A stretch of 64,000 nt of DNA from Symsagittifera roscoffensis (taxonomy: Eukaryota; Xenacoelomorpha; Acoela; Convolutidae), in assembly GCF_963678635.1 (NCBI RefSeq), contig NC_087062.1:24572177-24636176 (forward strand). Direction: 5' to 3'. How positions within the stretch are numbered: the first letter of the stretch is position 1; each line of letters starts with the position of its first letter. Shown here piece after piece: positions 1 through 11,203 of this stretch. The notes beneath the pieces are model-generated. The model searched no databases. It had not been told where the DNA came from and saw only the letters and a list, made by a program, of their open reading frames with translations. A program made the position numbers and the translations under genes.

Positions 1-363
1 GGCACGGGAGGGTACTGTTTCGCTCCGGACGTCCCATTGAAGCCACCTTTCTTCTTATCGGCTTCCACTATACGTCTTTTCGTGCGTGATCGTCACGATA
101 AGAGACTTCGTGTTTTCTTCCTTTTCTCTTGACCGTTTTTCGTCTTGTATGTTCGGTTGTCTAGTTCAGATGTGTGTTTTTACTGGTTTTCTGTCAAATT
201 TGGCCGTTCTTCCAAATTTCTCAATGTTCCATCGAATTCTTAACAACTTAAATTCCTGAACATTCCGACCCTCTTTTTCGTCACGAGTTCGCAATTAACG
301 TCACCGATGTTCTTTTCTTGCTCGTCGGAGGGTTCGGCTGTGTCAATCCGGTGGAATGGCACA
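1..363 (-). repeat. 3' LTR of giant retrotransposon (truncated by window start)
   Basis: Matches 23282-23641 along its whole length with scattered substitutions and small indels. The repeat ends at CA (362-363), after which the two copies part, as expected for an LTR with TG..CA ends (TGTGCC.. on the element strand). Base 1 aligns with 23282 and identity is already full there, so more LTR lies to the left of the window. Confidence 0.88.
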
Positions 364-376
364 TACTCCCTGGACA
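364..376 (-). promoter_or_regulatory. Candidate polypurine tract (plus-strand primer)
   Basis: Immediately inside the 3' LTR, on the element strand, lies CCAGGGAGTA followed by the LTR start TGTGCC. The position is where a polypurine tract must be, but the purine run is short. A near-identical motif recurs five more times inside the element. Confidence 0.35.
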
Positions 377-1122
377 GTCCGCTTCAATATTCCCATTGAA
401 CGCATAACTCCGGGTTATTTTCAAGTGGTGATCCAGTTTTCTAGAATCAACGTACAAATCGCATCAGAAAATGAAATTTTATATACTCCACCTCAACTCA
501 CCGCATGTCATAAATGGCATTGTACTACATTGCCCTGTTTTACAACACTTTAACAAAATTTGCACTATGAAGAGTTTCCCAGATAAAGTTTCTTTTCGCT
601 CTTGCACATTTTTAAAAAAATTTGGTATGTGGTACGCCCACGCACCCGTTAAAATTATTTTAACGTCACTCACCAAGTATAATCATTTATTTATGCATTT
701 GCCCTCAATATTAAAATTAAGAAACTCTGTGGCTAGGAGAAGTATTGAGGTATTCACCCTCCTCAAGCGAGCTTAACCAAACCCTACCAGGTCGCCACAA
801 AGTGAAGATGTGTCCTATGCAGGTTATAAACTTCAGTCAGGTTTAAATAGGTAAATATACTCACCTAAGCCCTAAAAAAATAAATAATAGTCAATTAAAA
901 CTGTCCATTGGAGTTCAACAATTTTAACAATAATTGATACAATTCCAAGTCTGGTTTGACCAAACTGGATCAAAAAAAAAATTTAAAAGTTTCATTAATC
1001 AACCTTAAGTTTCCATTCCTCTCCAGTCTTCAATCCTCGTCTTCAATCTTCACACCATCGCTTCTGGTTGCTGCTCTCCCATTTCACTGGCTTCCAGGAG
1101 TTTTTGTAGCATATCCACAGAG
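377..1122 (-). other. 3' non-coding internal part of the retrotransposon
   Basis: AT-rich sequence between the last interpretable coding fragment and the 3' LTR. Open frames here are short and show no family resemblance. No structure was recognised beyond single GGAGGGT-like words. Confidence 0.5.
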
Positions 1123-1596
1123 TTACGGGCCGTGCCCCAGCTTTCTTGCTCGAGCTTTCTTGCTTTCTTGATCCATGTTCATTTTCTGCTCTCGATTCCC
1201 GCAGAGACTGTTATGTAGACACAGGCTCACCTTTCTCTCTAGGTCAGCTCGTAAGACCTCTTTCTTCACTTGTTCTGTGGTGCAAGACATCCCCGCTACT
1301 CTTTTCACCGCTGTAGTCACAGTGTTCCTATGTGTCAGGAATGCTCTTTTGTAGGCTCCCGGTCCTATATCTAGCTGGAAGAATTGATAGGCTTCGGTGT
1401 TTCGGGACATATGACGCTTCGCGCGTTCATACAACCATGCTTTCATCATTGCACGGAGCCAAGGCATCAACCTCTGTCTTGCCCATAATCTTTCTATCGC
1501 CTTCGGTATTCTCAGAACTTTACAAGTAGCTCTGAATAGATCCAGTCTCTTACTGAGGCTCACTCTGCTCAGTTGCTCTGAAGTTGGCACGGCCAT
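1123..1596 (-). pseudogene. Retrotransposon env-position ORF, C-terminal fragment
   Basis: A 157-codon open stretch on the element strand, rich in Arg, Lys and Leu, with charged helical composition. It is the last substantial open frame before the 3' LTR and is taken as the end of the second polyprotein. I do not recognise a domain and see no signal peptide, membrane anchor or furin site that would make it an envelope glycoprotein. Position and strand, not homology, are the grounds for assigning it to the element. Confidence 0.4.
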
Positions 1597-1869
1597 CTCC
1601 TATTCGGTCGTTGGCGTCCAGCATTGGCGTCCTGCATTGGCGTCCAGCCACCTCACTGCCAGCATGGTGCTGACAAACAGTATCGTCACGTTCTGGGTTT
1701 AATCAAGCAATCCCATGGAGTATAAATCCTCTACATCCCAAACCAGAACTAGGTTTGCTCTCTTGGGGTACCAAAATATCTGCGCCAGGCAGTGACGCGG
1801 ATACATTCCATGAGTTAGCAGGATATTCCTCCAAGTTCGATAACCCGATGCCACTAGTAGGGGCTCAAT

Positions 1870-2537
1870 TTACATCATCGTTTGATGCGTCTTATCTTTT
1901 TCATCTATCGTGGGAAAATCACTCGACATTATTCTCCTCGCCTTCTTCCTCTGGAACTCACTGATGTTCCCTTCACCCCACTTCACGAAGTCTTCTCCCA
2001 CTATTTCTTCCAACTCATCCTTAGACCTCTCTGGGACTGCCCGGAGGATCTTCTTCAACAACTCATGAGATTTCTCCGACATCCTCGACAGTCGCACGCA
2101 CTTAGGCACCGAGAAGAGCTGATCAATCAGTCCATGTTGCGTTCAAGCATCTATAACCACCAGGTGCGTTGGGTATTTACTATTGCAATATGGTGCCGCA
2201 CTTGATCCCACCAGATACTTCGAGCCGACTGTCTTAAGATACCCCTCACTATGTTTCAGATTCAATTCGTTTTCTAGAGCTTCTCGCCATTTCTAATCTT
2301 CTGTTCCGTCTGCAATGCTCCGGGGAACACTTCCACTTTCAAGGATGCGACCAGCTCATGGGCACGCTCCAGGCTTTCCAATGATTCAATCAAGCTGTTC
2401 ATAGTGCAGAACCCTAAGGCGGTCGTCAGATTCACCTCCGGCACTCCATGGCAGTCTGCAATCAACTTCATCTCGTTCTTATCCGACATGCTCAATCTTC
2501 CACCCAACTTGGCTAGCTGGCGATGCTGTTCGTTCAA
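1870..2537 (-). pseudogene. Retrotransposon env-position ORF, broken segment
   Basis: Two open pieces (2537-2274 and 2109-1870), each under 90 codons, separated by stops. Both are charged and helical in composition with no recognised domain. They continue the same strand and order as the larger pieces at 2.6-9.3 kb, so I read them as a decayed part of one long ORF. Confidence 0.35.
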
Positions 2538-2611
2538 CGTTTTCAGTCAATGACTGTTCCCATATACATGTCCTTCCATTCCACAGCTGGAAGCTAGGCA
2601 GGTACCATCCT

Positions 2612-3196
2612 TCATCCAATCGGTTCTGTGGGTTGCTTGTCCTCTTGTCTCGTTATTTTCAGAGCCAATAAAAGATGTATAAGGGCTAAGTCGTGTAGGC
2701 TCTCATCATCGTTTCCCTTCAGCTCGATCTCAGCGGTAAGGTCCCATATCGGGCCCGGGTTCGGATTTGGGCACCATGAAGGCTTCATGAGTTCCCACAT
2801 CGTCACTAAGCTGGTCTTCAGTGGACCGTCCCACGAACCATACTCAAAGCTTATTTGTCCCTTCAGATGGGGAACTGAAGGTTCAATCACTCGTTCCTCC
2901 AGAATCAATCCAAACTGCAACTGTTCAGACTTTATTATCCCCAATTCCCGCACTCTTTTCACCCAGAAATTGAGGATTACTGCTTGTTCAAAGACGAAAT
3001 ATGAGTCCCTTGCTTCTTTACTGACAAATGGATTGCAGGCTATCGGCGGGACACCCGACACGTATTGGAAGGACCTCCGTTTTTCCAACGTACCATACTC
3101 TTTCAGACTCCGAACTTTCTCCAACAACTCCCTCGTGACTGTCAGTTCTTTATTGGAACACCTCCTGACTTCCTCCAATCTCCGGTAAATATCCAA
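2612..3196 (-). pseudogene. Retrotransposon env-position ORF, broken segment
   Basis: A 194-codon open stretch of soluble, mixed-charge character without recognised motifs. It overlaps the next upstream piece (3596-3150) by about 47 bp in another frame, the pattern left by a single-base frameshift in a once continuous reading frame. Function unknown. Confidence 0.4.
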
Positions 3197-3596
3197 GTCG
3201 TTTAACTCCTTTGTCGGGATTAACGTCGTTCAAGTCGTTTAAGACCTCTTCACGCTTCATCGACTTCTGCCTGATTGCCTTTACACATTCCTCTAGCACC
3301 GGAGTGGGGACACGATCCACCACAATTTTCACAAAGCAAAGTGCGTCCTTCCGTTTGGCCCATGCTATCGCAGAAACGTCCCTGGGGATCAGCCCTTTCA
3401 AAGTTCTCATCAATTCCAGCTGTTGTTTTCCGGCCTTCGTCTCAATGGTGGCTTCATACTCCCATTTTTTTATTCTAACAAGGCACCACACAAGTCTCAC
3501 ATGTAAATCAGTCCTGACACAGGGGTTGGCCATGTACGCCATTACTGATGAGGGAGTATACATGGTTTTGTCGAAATACTTCTGGAGGGCTATCAT
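3150..3596 (-). pseudogene. Retrotransposon env-position ORF, broken segment
   Basis: A 148-codon open stretch with Lys/Arg-rich helical composition. Both neighbours overlap it in different frames (89 bp and 47 bp), again suggesting small indels. No known domain was recognised. Confidence 0.38.
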
Positions 3597-3792
3597 CCAG
3601 GAACATCCAGGAAGTCTTGTTCAGGAGTTCCAGACCATTCTCGTTTGCTTCCGATGACATCACAGTGCCGTTTTCTTTCCTCTTCAGGTTTGAGTGCGTC
3701 TCCAGCTCCTTCAAGTACTCCCGCATGGCTTGCTTATCATGCCAGGCCATCGGGTGTCCTCTCGCGGAATTTCTTGCCTTCACCATTTCCAT
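3508..3792 (-). pseudogene. Retrotransposon env-position ORF, broken segment
   Basis: A 94-codon open stretch linking the large 4937-3780 piece to the 3596-3150 piece by short overlaps in shifted frames. Charged and hydrophilic; no domain recognised. Confidence 0.35.
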
Positions 3793-4937
3793 GTAGCCAC
3801 CAGCATATGGACTGACTCGGGCACATTAATACGACTGTAATCGACCACGTCGAGCTGTCCCTCCAACTTCATCTTCGCCATGTTCGTGCGCGATGGCTTA
3901 TAGTCTTCCATCCCACCGGATCCACATTGGCTGATGACCCCCATTTCCAGTTTGGTGTCAGCCAAGGTCCTCTCGCTCTTTTTTGCTTTCGAAGCCGTGG
4001 AAACCAGTCCCGCCAGCAACATCGGTGGCACCTGATTCTCTTTCTCCCTACCGCCATGCTTTGCACCATCCCCTTGTCCAACTTCGCTTGGACGGGACAC
4101 TTTCGCCAGCGACATCACCACTGTAGCGGCTTTCGACTTCACGACTTTCGGTTTGGTCACCTTATCATTCACTCTCTCCTTCAGTTTTCTCACCATAGAC
4201 TTATAATTTCTCAGTCCTTTCTTGGTTCTTCTAATGGGTTGATCCCGCATAATCCGGACCTCCTCAACGCTCTCCTCCGTGACTGACTGGGTCAGACCGT
4301 CAGATTCAGTGGATTCCCTCATCTTTTCTACTACTTCACGCATGATGTGTTGGTTTAATCCCACTCTCATCACGGGTTGAGTGCCGTATCTCCGGATTAT
4401 GCTCAGAGTACTTTCCATGAAAGCTACGCGCGTCCAAGCCTCACCGGTTTTTCTCTCCAGCTCGCTTGGGTATTGTTTCCATTCTTCTTCTGGAAACGTG
4501 CCCAGGAACGCCACTCGCATCGACTCAACGATTATTCGCCTTAGAGGGGATTCACTGAGCAGCTTGGACTCGCCCCTCCTCTGGTGTGCTTCAGCCAGGG
4601 ACATAGACTCCACGGGTGACAGACTAGGCGGGGGCTCCTTAGTGGGAGACATAAATGATGACGGTGTCATCAGCACTAGCATGTCATTCGCCCCACCTCC
4701 TTCCGCCTCATTGAAGTCATACTCCAGCAGGTCTCTCTCCAGGGCACCCAGGTCGAACTCACTCATTTTGTCGCCCTTTCCCTCCATCGGATCATCGTTC
4801 CGTTGATTTTCTTTATTCGCGTCTCCTTCCTTTTCTCCATGGTCTGATCTAGGTCCGTGCCCAGAGGGGCCTTGGCGCATAATGAGTCCTGAATCCGGCC
4901 AAGCCGGTATCATCAGGTCACCCGCCTGGTAAAACAC
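3780..4937 (-). pseudogene. Retrotransposon env-position ORF, disordered charged segment
   Basis: The second longest uninterrupted frame of the element's extra region (385 codons). The first third is acidic and rich in Ser, Pro, Glu and Asp. The middle is basic (for example PIRRTKKGLRNYKSMVRKLK), and the tail is mixed. The composition suggests an intrinsically disordered linker with a possible nucleic-acid-binding patch; that is inference. It starts by a short overlap with 5563-4913 in another frame, so a frameshift lies near 4920-4935. No catalytic motif was found. Confidence 0.42.
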
Positions 4938-6202
4938 TGGTCATTTATAACAATTTCCACGAGCTCTTCACCATGCGGCACCACTTCATCTTTTGTCAAA
5001 TAAATGCCTCCTCTGGACTCTCTGCTCACTTCCATCATCACTACTGTTTCCCGTCTGGGCCATTTCAGCCTAGACTTGTCGTCAGCTGGAGCATACACAT
5101 CGTTCCAATGGCCTACCGATAACTCTGGCTTCCTGGATGGTATGGCCTTGATCTTCTTCCTACTCCATAAGTCAGGAAAGGTAAAATCAAACGTGTGCAA
5201 GGTGGCAGCATTCCAACTAATGAAACGTGGCTCCATTCCTGCGCTCCACCTGAGCATCCTTTCCTCTACGTCTTGCGCTGCTCCAATCCTATGTGGCAGG
5301 ACCGGACTAGTCCCTCCCAATAACATCCTCCTGATGCGTGGATACAGAGGGCAACTATCCGGCAGCGGATCTGAGCCCGCCAACCATTTGTCCTGATTCT
5401 CTTTCACGTGGGCGTACGTCTCCGGCCAGGCCGGGATTTTCACAGCGTCTTTCGTACCCCTGATGATTGGTCGTAAGTTCAAGAGCTTGGGGTTAACCTG
5501 GACATTTGAGAGGTTCTCCCCACCCGTCTTGCATTTGAAGCTGTTGTTCAGGTCCATCAACACCCAGCCAGGCTCTGCTATCCTCCCGAATAATCAATCT
5601 TCATTTGCCAGTCCTCTTAACTCCTTCTGTTCTACGCATTTCAGCACGGAACAATCCACTACTGACACGAGATTTACATACAGAACAGAATGTCTATACG
5701 CCTCCATCTGCACGTCCGGGAACACATGTGTCACTATATGTCCGTAGACCACGGTAAAAAATTCTCTCAACCCGAAGATCAGTGCTAGCGGATCGATCCG
5801 CATCATCAAGGCTAGGTCAGTCAACAAGTGCATCCCCCCACACTTCTTCACCTCATTTCTGTCGGAGACTGGTTTATTTTCCCCGGTTAAACTTATGTTT
5901 TGCTGCAGCAGGTACTGAAGTAGCAAGGTCCTCCAATCCTTCAAGTTTCGATAGGAGGCTGTCCTCATTTGGGCGTCAAATTCTCTCCTCGGTCCTTGCA
6001 ACAGCTCGGGGTACCTCACCAAAACCAATAAGTCTCCCAAACGACCATAGGTCGTCACAATCAATGTAAGCAGACCATCCAGTCGGATATCAGCTAATTC
6101 CTGCGTGAAAAGCACCACAGGTCCCTTCACAAAGCTCTCGTCTCTGAAGGCCACGTACAGTGCCAGCACAAGGCCAATGGATAACTTCCTGATATCCCTC
6201 AA
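4913..6202 (-). pseudogene. Retrotransposon env-position ORF, segment with one in-frame stop
   Basis: Two open pieces (6202-5594 and 5563-4913) lie in the same frame, split by a single TGA at 5596-5594. The upstream half is hydrophobic and Leu-rich with globular character; the downstream half is mixed with many Trp and Pro. I recognise no domain. The clean in-frame junction shows that this was a single continuous coding region of at least 430 codons before one nonsense change. Confidence 0.42.
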
Positions 6203-6372
6203 GAAGTTGGCTATCAGGTTTCTCGATGCGCTAGGCTAGCAACTGCTGATAGACGCGGGTGACTAATGGGGATATCGTGTTGATTTGCTGCATCGTCGCT
6301 CCCTCCTGTTCTCTCAAGTCCAATATCTTCTTCATTTACTGGTGGATCTCCCTCACCACCGCTGGAGCATAA

Positions 6373-6609
6373 TCAAAAGCGTCCTGCCCCAACGCGCACA
6401 GCCGCGATGACAGATACAACCATGGTTGAAGTTGTGTGAGGTTTGGTCCTTAAGGCCATAGCTTTCAAGTCTTCTTCAGTTGAGAGGGCGATTCTCCTCA
6501 CCAAGTCCCCTGTTTCGTTCCTCTCGTAGTCCGTTTGTCTGAACAACAAGTTGTTCGCCAACCGTTGTACTAATCGGTGTTCATCACCCACTTCTGGCCT
6601 CATTTTCAA
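6373..6609 (-). pseudogene. Retrotransposon env-position ORF, broken segment
   Basis: A 78-codon open piece just after the tandemly duplicated block. Rich in Arg, Val and Ala; no domain recognised. It probably continues the globular region read upstream. Confidence 0.33.
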
Positions 6610-7052
6610 CAGTCTGTCAAAGTTTTAAAGCTCCAGTCCCAACCCCTCATCCAACGCGACGCGCGTCGTGCTATGGTCATTAAACCCCTGAATCGCATTC
6701 GAGATGTCGCTGAAAGTTCTGATCGAAGGGGATAGTAAAGATTGGGATCCATCTGTCGGTTCGGCGCAGATATCACTACATCAAGTCGTCCCTCCGCCAA
6801 CAGGACGACCATGACGCACACAAACTGCAGGGGTTTGGATAGCGAGGCATAACCAGGAGACAGCACGAAGATATCTTTGACCAGTTGCCTCGCAAAACAT
6901 TGCCGAATTGATTTTTCGGCCTCCGTCATGGCAAAGAGGAGTGTCATGGTTTCCTCCCCCACGGCCTCCGAACTTGGGGTAGATCCGTCGATGTGAGCAT
7001 TCAATAGTTCCCTACTCTGCAAGTGGTCATTTGATCCAGGTACTATCACCAC
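6606..7052 (-). pseudogene. Duplicated second domain of the SGNH ORF
   Basis: A 148-codon near copy of the C-terminal part of the 8689-7046 frame, created by the 400-bp tandem duplication. It contains PGSNDHLQS, a variant of the G-x-N-D block of SGNH hydrolases, and APNRQMDPN. After the end of the repeat it runs into unique sequence, so this copy, rather than the upstream one, connects to the remainder of the polyprotein. Confidence 0.6.
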
Positions 7053-7460
7053 TTCTGGGTCAAGCGTCGTGCTATGGTCCTTAAACCCCTGAATCGCATT
7101 CGAGATGTCGTTGAGAGTTCTGATCGGAGGGGATAGTAGAGATTGGGATCCATCTGTCGGTTCGGCGCAGATATCACTACATCAAGTCGTCCCTCCGCCA
7201 ACAGGACGACCATGGCGCACACAAACTGCAGGGGTTCGGATAGCGAGGCATAACCAGGAGACAGCACGAAGATAACTTTGACCAGTTGCCTCGCAAAATA
7301 TTGCCGAATCGATTTTTCGGCCTCCGTCATGGCAGAGAGGAGTGTCATGATTGCCTCCCCCACAGCCTCCGAACTTGGGGTAGATCCGTCGATGTGAGCA
7401 TTCAATAGACCCCTACTCTGCAAGGGGTCATTTGATCCAGGTACTATCACCACTACTGGA
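6655..7460 (-). repeat. Tandem duplication of about 400 bp inside the SGNH-containing ORF
   Basis: The segment beginning near 6663 recurs at 7064, and the far ends match at 7041 and 7441, giving a period of 400-401 bp with a few percent divergence. Both copies encode the same stretch, carrying PGSND, FVLSPGYASLS and APNRQMDPN motifs. The duplication disrupts the reading frame around 7046-7052 and is probably a late lesion of this copy. Confidence 0.85.
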
Positions 7461-8689
7461 TACAAGTTCACCACCCTCTGCACACTTATCGCCATTCCTA
7501 CCGCTTGACCCCAATCTAAGTAGGGAGCTGTGAGGAAGATTACATCCGACCAAAAGAGCGAACGGGGAATATATAAGTAGTCGGAGCTGGCCACTATCAA
7601 GATTTTCCCCAGCTTCATTTCCTGAGGGTCATAGGCCGCGAAGAGACTGTCTCCCTTCGGTGACACCATATGCGCATATCTTCTCTCATCGGCTTCCACA
7701 GAGCGGACCTTACGGTAATCGCTCGAATACTTGTCGGCGGACTGTCCCGGGGGTTTCATGAACTGTCTGCACATCTTGTGGTGCTTGTTGTTTGGTTTAA
7801 TCTCCACCAGAAACTTCCCTCTACGGTTCGGTGGGGATTTTTCTCTCACCTGCTGACAGCTGTCCGTCAATGATCTCGTATTCATTGGTCCCACAGTGTT
7901 TTTTCTGGGCAGACCTTCCAGATCCGCCAACCGCAGAGTAGTGGCGGAACTGAATTGCTCCTCATCGGCCAAAAGCCAGTCCACGCCCGCTATCCGGTGC
8001 ATGTTGGATACCGTAAAGTCATGTCCGTTGAGCATTTTCCTCGCGTCCGCATGGCAGGTCAACTTCTTCATGTTCAATTGAATCGCCATGACTGCTGTAT
8101 ATTGTCCCCAGGGACTAGGATTTGGCCTGTTCCTCGGCAACTCACTGATCTTGCTCGTATCGATCGCCGCTGCAGGATCCACTTGTAAGATCCTTCGAGC
8201 CGGTGGCGTCCTTGTAGATTGGGCTGCAATGCTCGTAGTTGCTTGGTGAGCCTCATTCTGTGGTGGACCACCTCTCGTCCCAAGTCGATTTTCCAAGGAT
8301 CGACCTCGGGGAGCAGGAGCGGTCCCCAACCTCTCTCTCACGTCAGAGTTGGGAGTGGGCTGCACCACGTTTGCCTCTGTGGCTAGAGGTCCCAGACGAT
8401 TCGCTAGCGGCCGCGGTACGTAGGATCTCACCCTGCAGGCAGGTCTTCCCCTTGCCACCAGGTTGACCATAGTCCGCAGCTCGGTTTCCATTTCTTCTAT
8501 CCTTGTTTGAAATGCGTCGTCCATCCATTGTATCCCCGGTTGGGTATTGAAGTGTATGCCGTCTCTCGTCAAGGCACCGTGGTCCACCATTTTCAGTGCG
8601 CTTTCAACATCCATCAACCGGAGCTCACTGGGATTCTCCGCAGTCAGGTTCCTGACCATCACATTCCATTTAGTTACATTCCCATTCAT
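7046..8689 (-). pseudogene. SGNH hydrolase C-terminal half, Pro-rich linker and second SGNH-like domain
   Basis: The longest open frame of the element (547 codons). Near its start is DGIHFN, the D-x-x-H block that supplies the catalytic Asp and His of SGNH/GDSL esterases; the Ser, Gly and Asn blocks are in 9262-8690. Then comes a Pro/Arg-rich linker (about residues 75-180) and a region with KILIVASSDYLYIPRS and VIVPGSNDPLQS that resembles a second, degenerate SGNH-like fold lacking the Ser (inference). It is in the same frame as 9262-8690, separated only by the TAA at 8692-8690. SGNH esterase domains are known from ORF1 of CR1-type LINEs; in a Ty3/gypsy env position they are unusual. Confidence 0.72.
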
Positions 8690-9262
8690 TTATTCGGCTA
8701 CTGGTGATCCAGCGTCCGGATTAAGAGGAATACTACACAGGACTACAATCTTCGGTCTATATTTCTCCTTTCGTTCGTTGAGGAGACAGATCAGCAGCGA
8801 TTCCCACTTCGCCTCAGGAGTAGCAGGATTTCTCGAAACGTCGTTCGTCCCTATCCTCAGGGTTAGCGTATCCACCCTGTCGTCATTCTGCAGCTCCATC
8901 ATTTTAATAATTTGAGCCACTGAGGTCCCGCCAAAGGAGATTACAGCAGTCTGTCCAGCCACGAGGATACCTAGAAGATTCCTCACCAAGCTATCACCTA
9001 TGATCAAGTGTTGGCTGCCAGTTGGCACCGGCTGGTGGATCGTCGCCGGGTTCCAGGTCATACCATTCAGGCACGCCCTCGGATGCTCTGCGGCTACCTG
9101 CACGAAGTTCCTTCGGTTGTTGAGATCCTTTCGAATATCGATCCCTTGCGACCTTACTTTGGCTCCACTCAGTACCGGACCGGCCGGTTCTGTGAGACCT
9201 GCTGTTTCTGACTGACTGACGGATGACTGGCATACACGCTGAGAACGAGCGATCCTACCCAA
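8690..9262 (-). pseudogene. SGNH/GDSL hydrolase domain, N-terminal half
   Basis: Carries three of the four SGNH blocks in order: IIGDSLVRN (catalytic Ser), SFGGTSV (oxyanion Gly) and RIGTNDVSR (oxyanion Asn). The frame stops at TAA (8692-8690) and reopens with the next codon, and the fourth block (DGIHFN) follows about 45 codons later. The catalytic set was therefore complete before a single nonsense codon. The first 80 or so residues are Ser/Arg-rich with no recognised motif. The substrate is unknown; a membrane lipid or acetyl ester are both possible by family analogy. Confidence 0.75.
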
Positions 9263-10263
9263 GCTCCTGTCTCTTGCTCAGTGTATCTCCTGCATCGTGG
9301 CTCTGGCCACCTGCTCAAATTTCTCCTGAAACTGAGATGCCAGGTAGGTATCGGAGTATCAGTCATTGTAATTCTCGCGTTTGAAGGCGGGCTCATTCGT
9401 TACTGGACAGTCACTTCACTCGGTCTACAGAGCTCCTGAGCCTTAGCCTTGGCCATGGTATCGGGGCTCATCATTGACAGGACATCAGGTGACAACTTAC
9501 TCACTCTCGCGTTGTAGAGTTCTTTCGGGTGTTTGATCTCCTCCTCTTTGAAAGCGATCTGTAACTCGTCGTACTATCTCTTCCATTCGTCACAATCTTT
9601 GATTTTCCCCTGATACTCGTCAATCTTGGCGCACAATTCTTTCCAGTCTTTGTCTCTCTTCTCGAGTGTTTCACTGGTCTCCGCCGTCTGTATTTCGATC
9701 TCGATCATTCTCACCTTCTTTGATGGTGGAGCTGCGGTTGATGAGTCCACAGAATGCGACCGAGGCCGGCCCATCGCGTGATCTTTTCAATCCGAAGAGA
9801 GGCTGCGCTGAGGAACTGGGGCGTATCGGCCTTTGCATTTCTCCCAGCCTATAGTCTCTTTGTTCGCCTACACGCGGCTCATGAGCCAGGTCATGCCCAG
9901 ACCTCTGCGCGTCTCCATCGCATGAGTCGATTCCTTCTCAACTCGGCGGCACCAGAATCGCCGAAAGCCAGCATTAGGACTACTTCTGTGGGGCGGCCCC
10001 ATGGCCTCTCTTCCCATAGCATTCAGGAGTGCGACGGTGAAAATCGCCAACTGCTGTTCCATCTCCAAGATAAAACATTGTTCACATCTTTTAAAAACAG
10101 TCCATTGAAATTCTCTTTTTGCTTTTAGTTTCAAAGCTAGCACCAAGGTGGAGCGTCCACCTGCGATCTTGTCAAAGTAACATAATTGAGCGCTGTCATT
10201 TTTCGTACCTGGAGTGTTCCAGGTTTCCATGACATAAACTTTACATAAAACATAACCTAACAA
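9169..10263 (-). pseudogene. Start region of the second retrotransposon ORF, heavily broken
   Basis: Small open pieces (10263-9868, 9774-9574, 9396-9169) in different frames. 9774-9574 is a short Glu/Lys-rich coiled-coil-like stretch. 10263-9868 has CYFDKIAGGRS and several Cys but no domain I can name. An N-terminal coiled coil followed by an esterase recalls LINE ORF1 architecture, but that comparison is inference. Confidence 0.35.
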
Positions 10264-10361
10264 TAATATAACATACCAATATCATCAACACTATCACATA
10301 AAAACCTAATACCTAATCATTATCCTAAGACCTAAACGTAATGCCTAAGAAGAAAACCTAA
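10256..10361. repeat. Interspersed CCTAA words
   Basis: CCTAA occurs seven times in about 105 bp (10256, 10305, 10312, 10324, 10331, 10344, 10357), that is TTAGG on the element strand, at irregular spacing in AT-rich sequence. It sits at the boundary between the integrase-side region and the second ORF. Confidence 0.6.
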
Positions 10362-11203
10362 CACGAACAATTATCACTCAATGCGGCTCTAGCATATGCT
10401 CAGATAATATTTTCTATGTAAGTATACTTCTATGTCCGTCTCCTAAAATATTACATGTACTAGAGCATATAGCTCTCTCGGATGCAATTTTGCCCTATTG
10501 GGATCATAGACTGGTAAAGAGAGAGAGAGGTCACTCCTCTCTCAACCAGGAAATCCCTGAGTCGAGTTAAGGCCAGCACTAAGCTACGTGTTGTCTATCA
10601 GTGGCTTTAGTTACCAGCAAACACAAATAGTTCCCTGGTATCTGTGATGCAACAGGGGGCAGCGCTATCATTCCTCCTACACCAGGCATCTGTTTCCATA
10701 AAAACTCGACATTCTTGTACTCTCTCTTAAAGCCGGCCGCTAGCGCTGTTTTAAAGTTACATCCGAGGTTAGCGCTATAGCGCACGTACGTTCCGTGAGT
10801 ATGAAATCACTATCTGTGATGATAATGTTGTCTGAGTGGTGGTTCGGTAGATCACAATATGATTCAAAAATTCGTCCAAAAGTCGGTTTTTTAGCGTTTT
10901 CGCCCTCTGTTTTCAGTTCCCTTGTCTCTCTTGCCGATGTTAATTTTTTGATCACAAATTTTTTGGTCTGGGTAAGTGCTAACCTCACTCCCCGGACAAA
11001 AATATCCATCGACGTCCCCGTCGATTTCCCAGGATCGAGCAGATCGAGATTGGATTCTGGAATACGTAAGGGACCATCTGGAACGACCCAGTTGGACTCA
11101 GTGTTGTTGTTTCTGATATATTTTTGCCAGTCTGGTCGACATCTTGAATCGTCAAGATTGTCTTCTCTGGATCTGCAGGTAGATCATGGAGCCATTCGAG
11201 TAC
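10362..11203 (-). other. Inter-ORF region of the retrotransposon
   Basis: Between the integrase tail and the second ORF only short unrelated frames are seen on the element strand. One GTCCGGGGAGT word occurs at 10998-10987. The location would suit a splice acceptor or internal start for expressing the downstream ORF, but I see no decisive signal. Confidence 0.3.

Noticed and set aside
2628-3188. 186-codon plus-strand open frame
   Set aside because: Mirror of the minus-strand retrotransposon frame, with the composition expected of an antisense shadow.
3927-4286. Plus-strand frames opposite 3.9-4.8 kb
   Set aside because: Antisense shadows of the 385-codon minus-strand piece.
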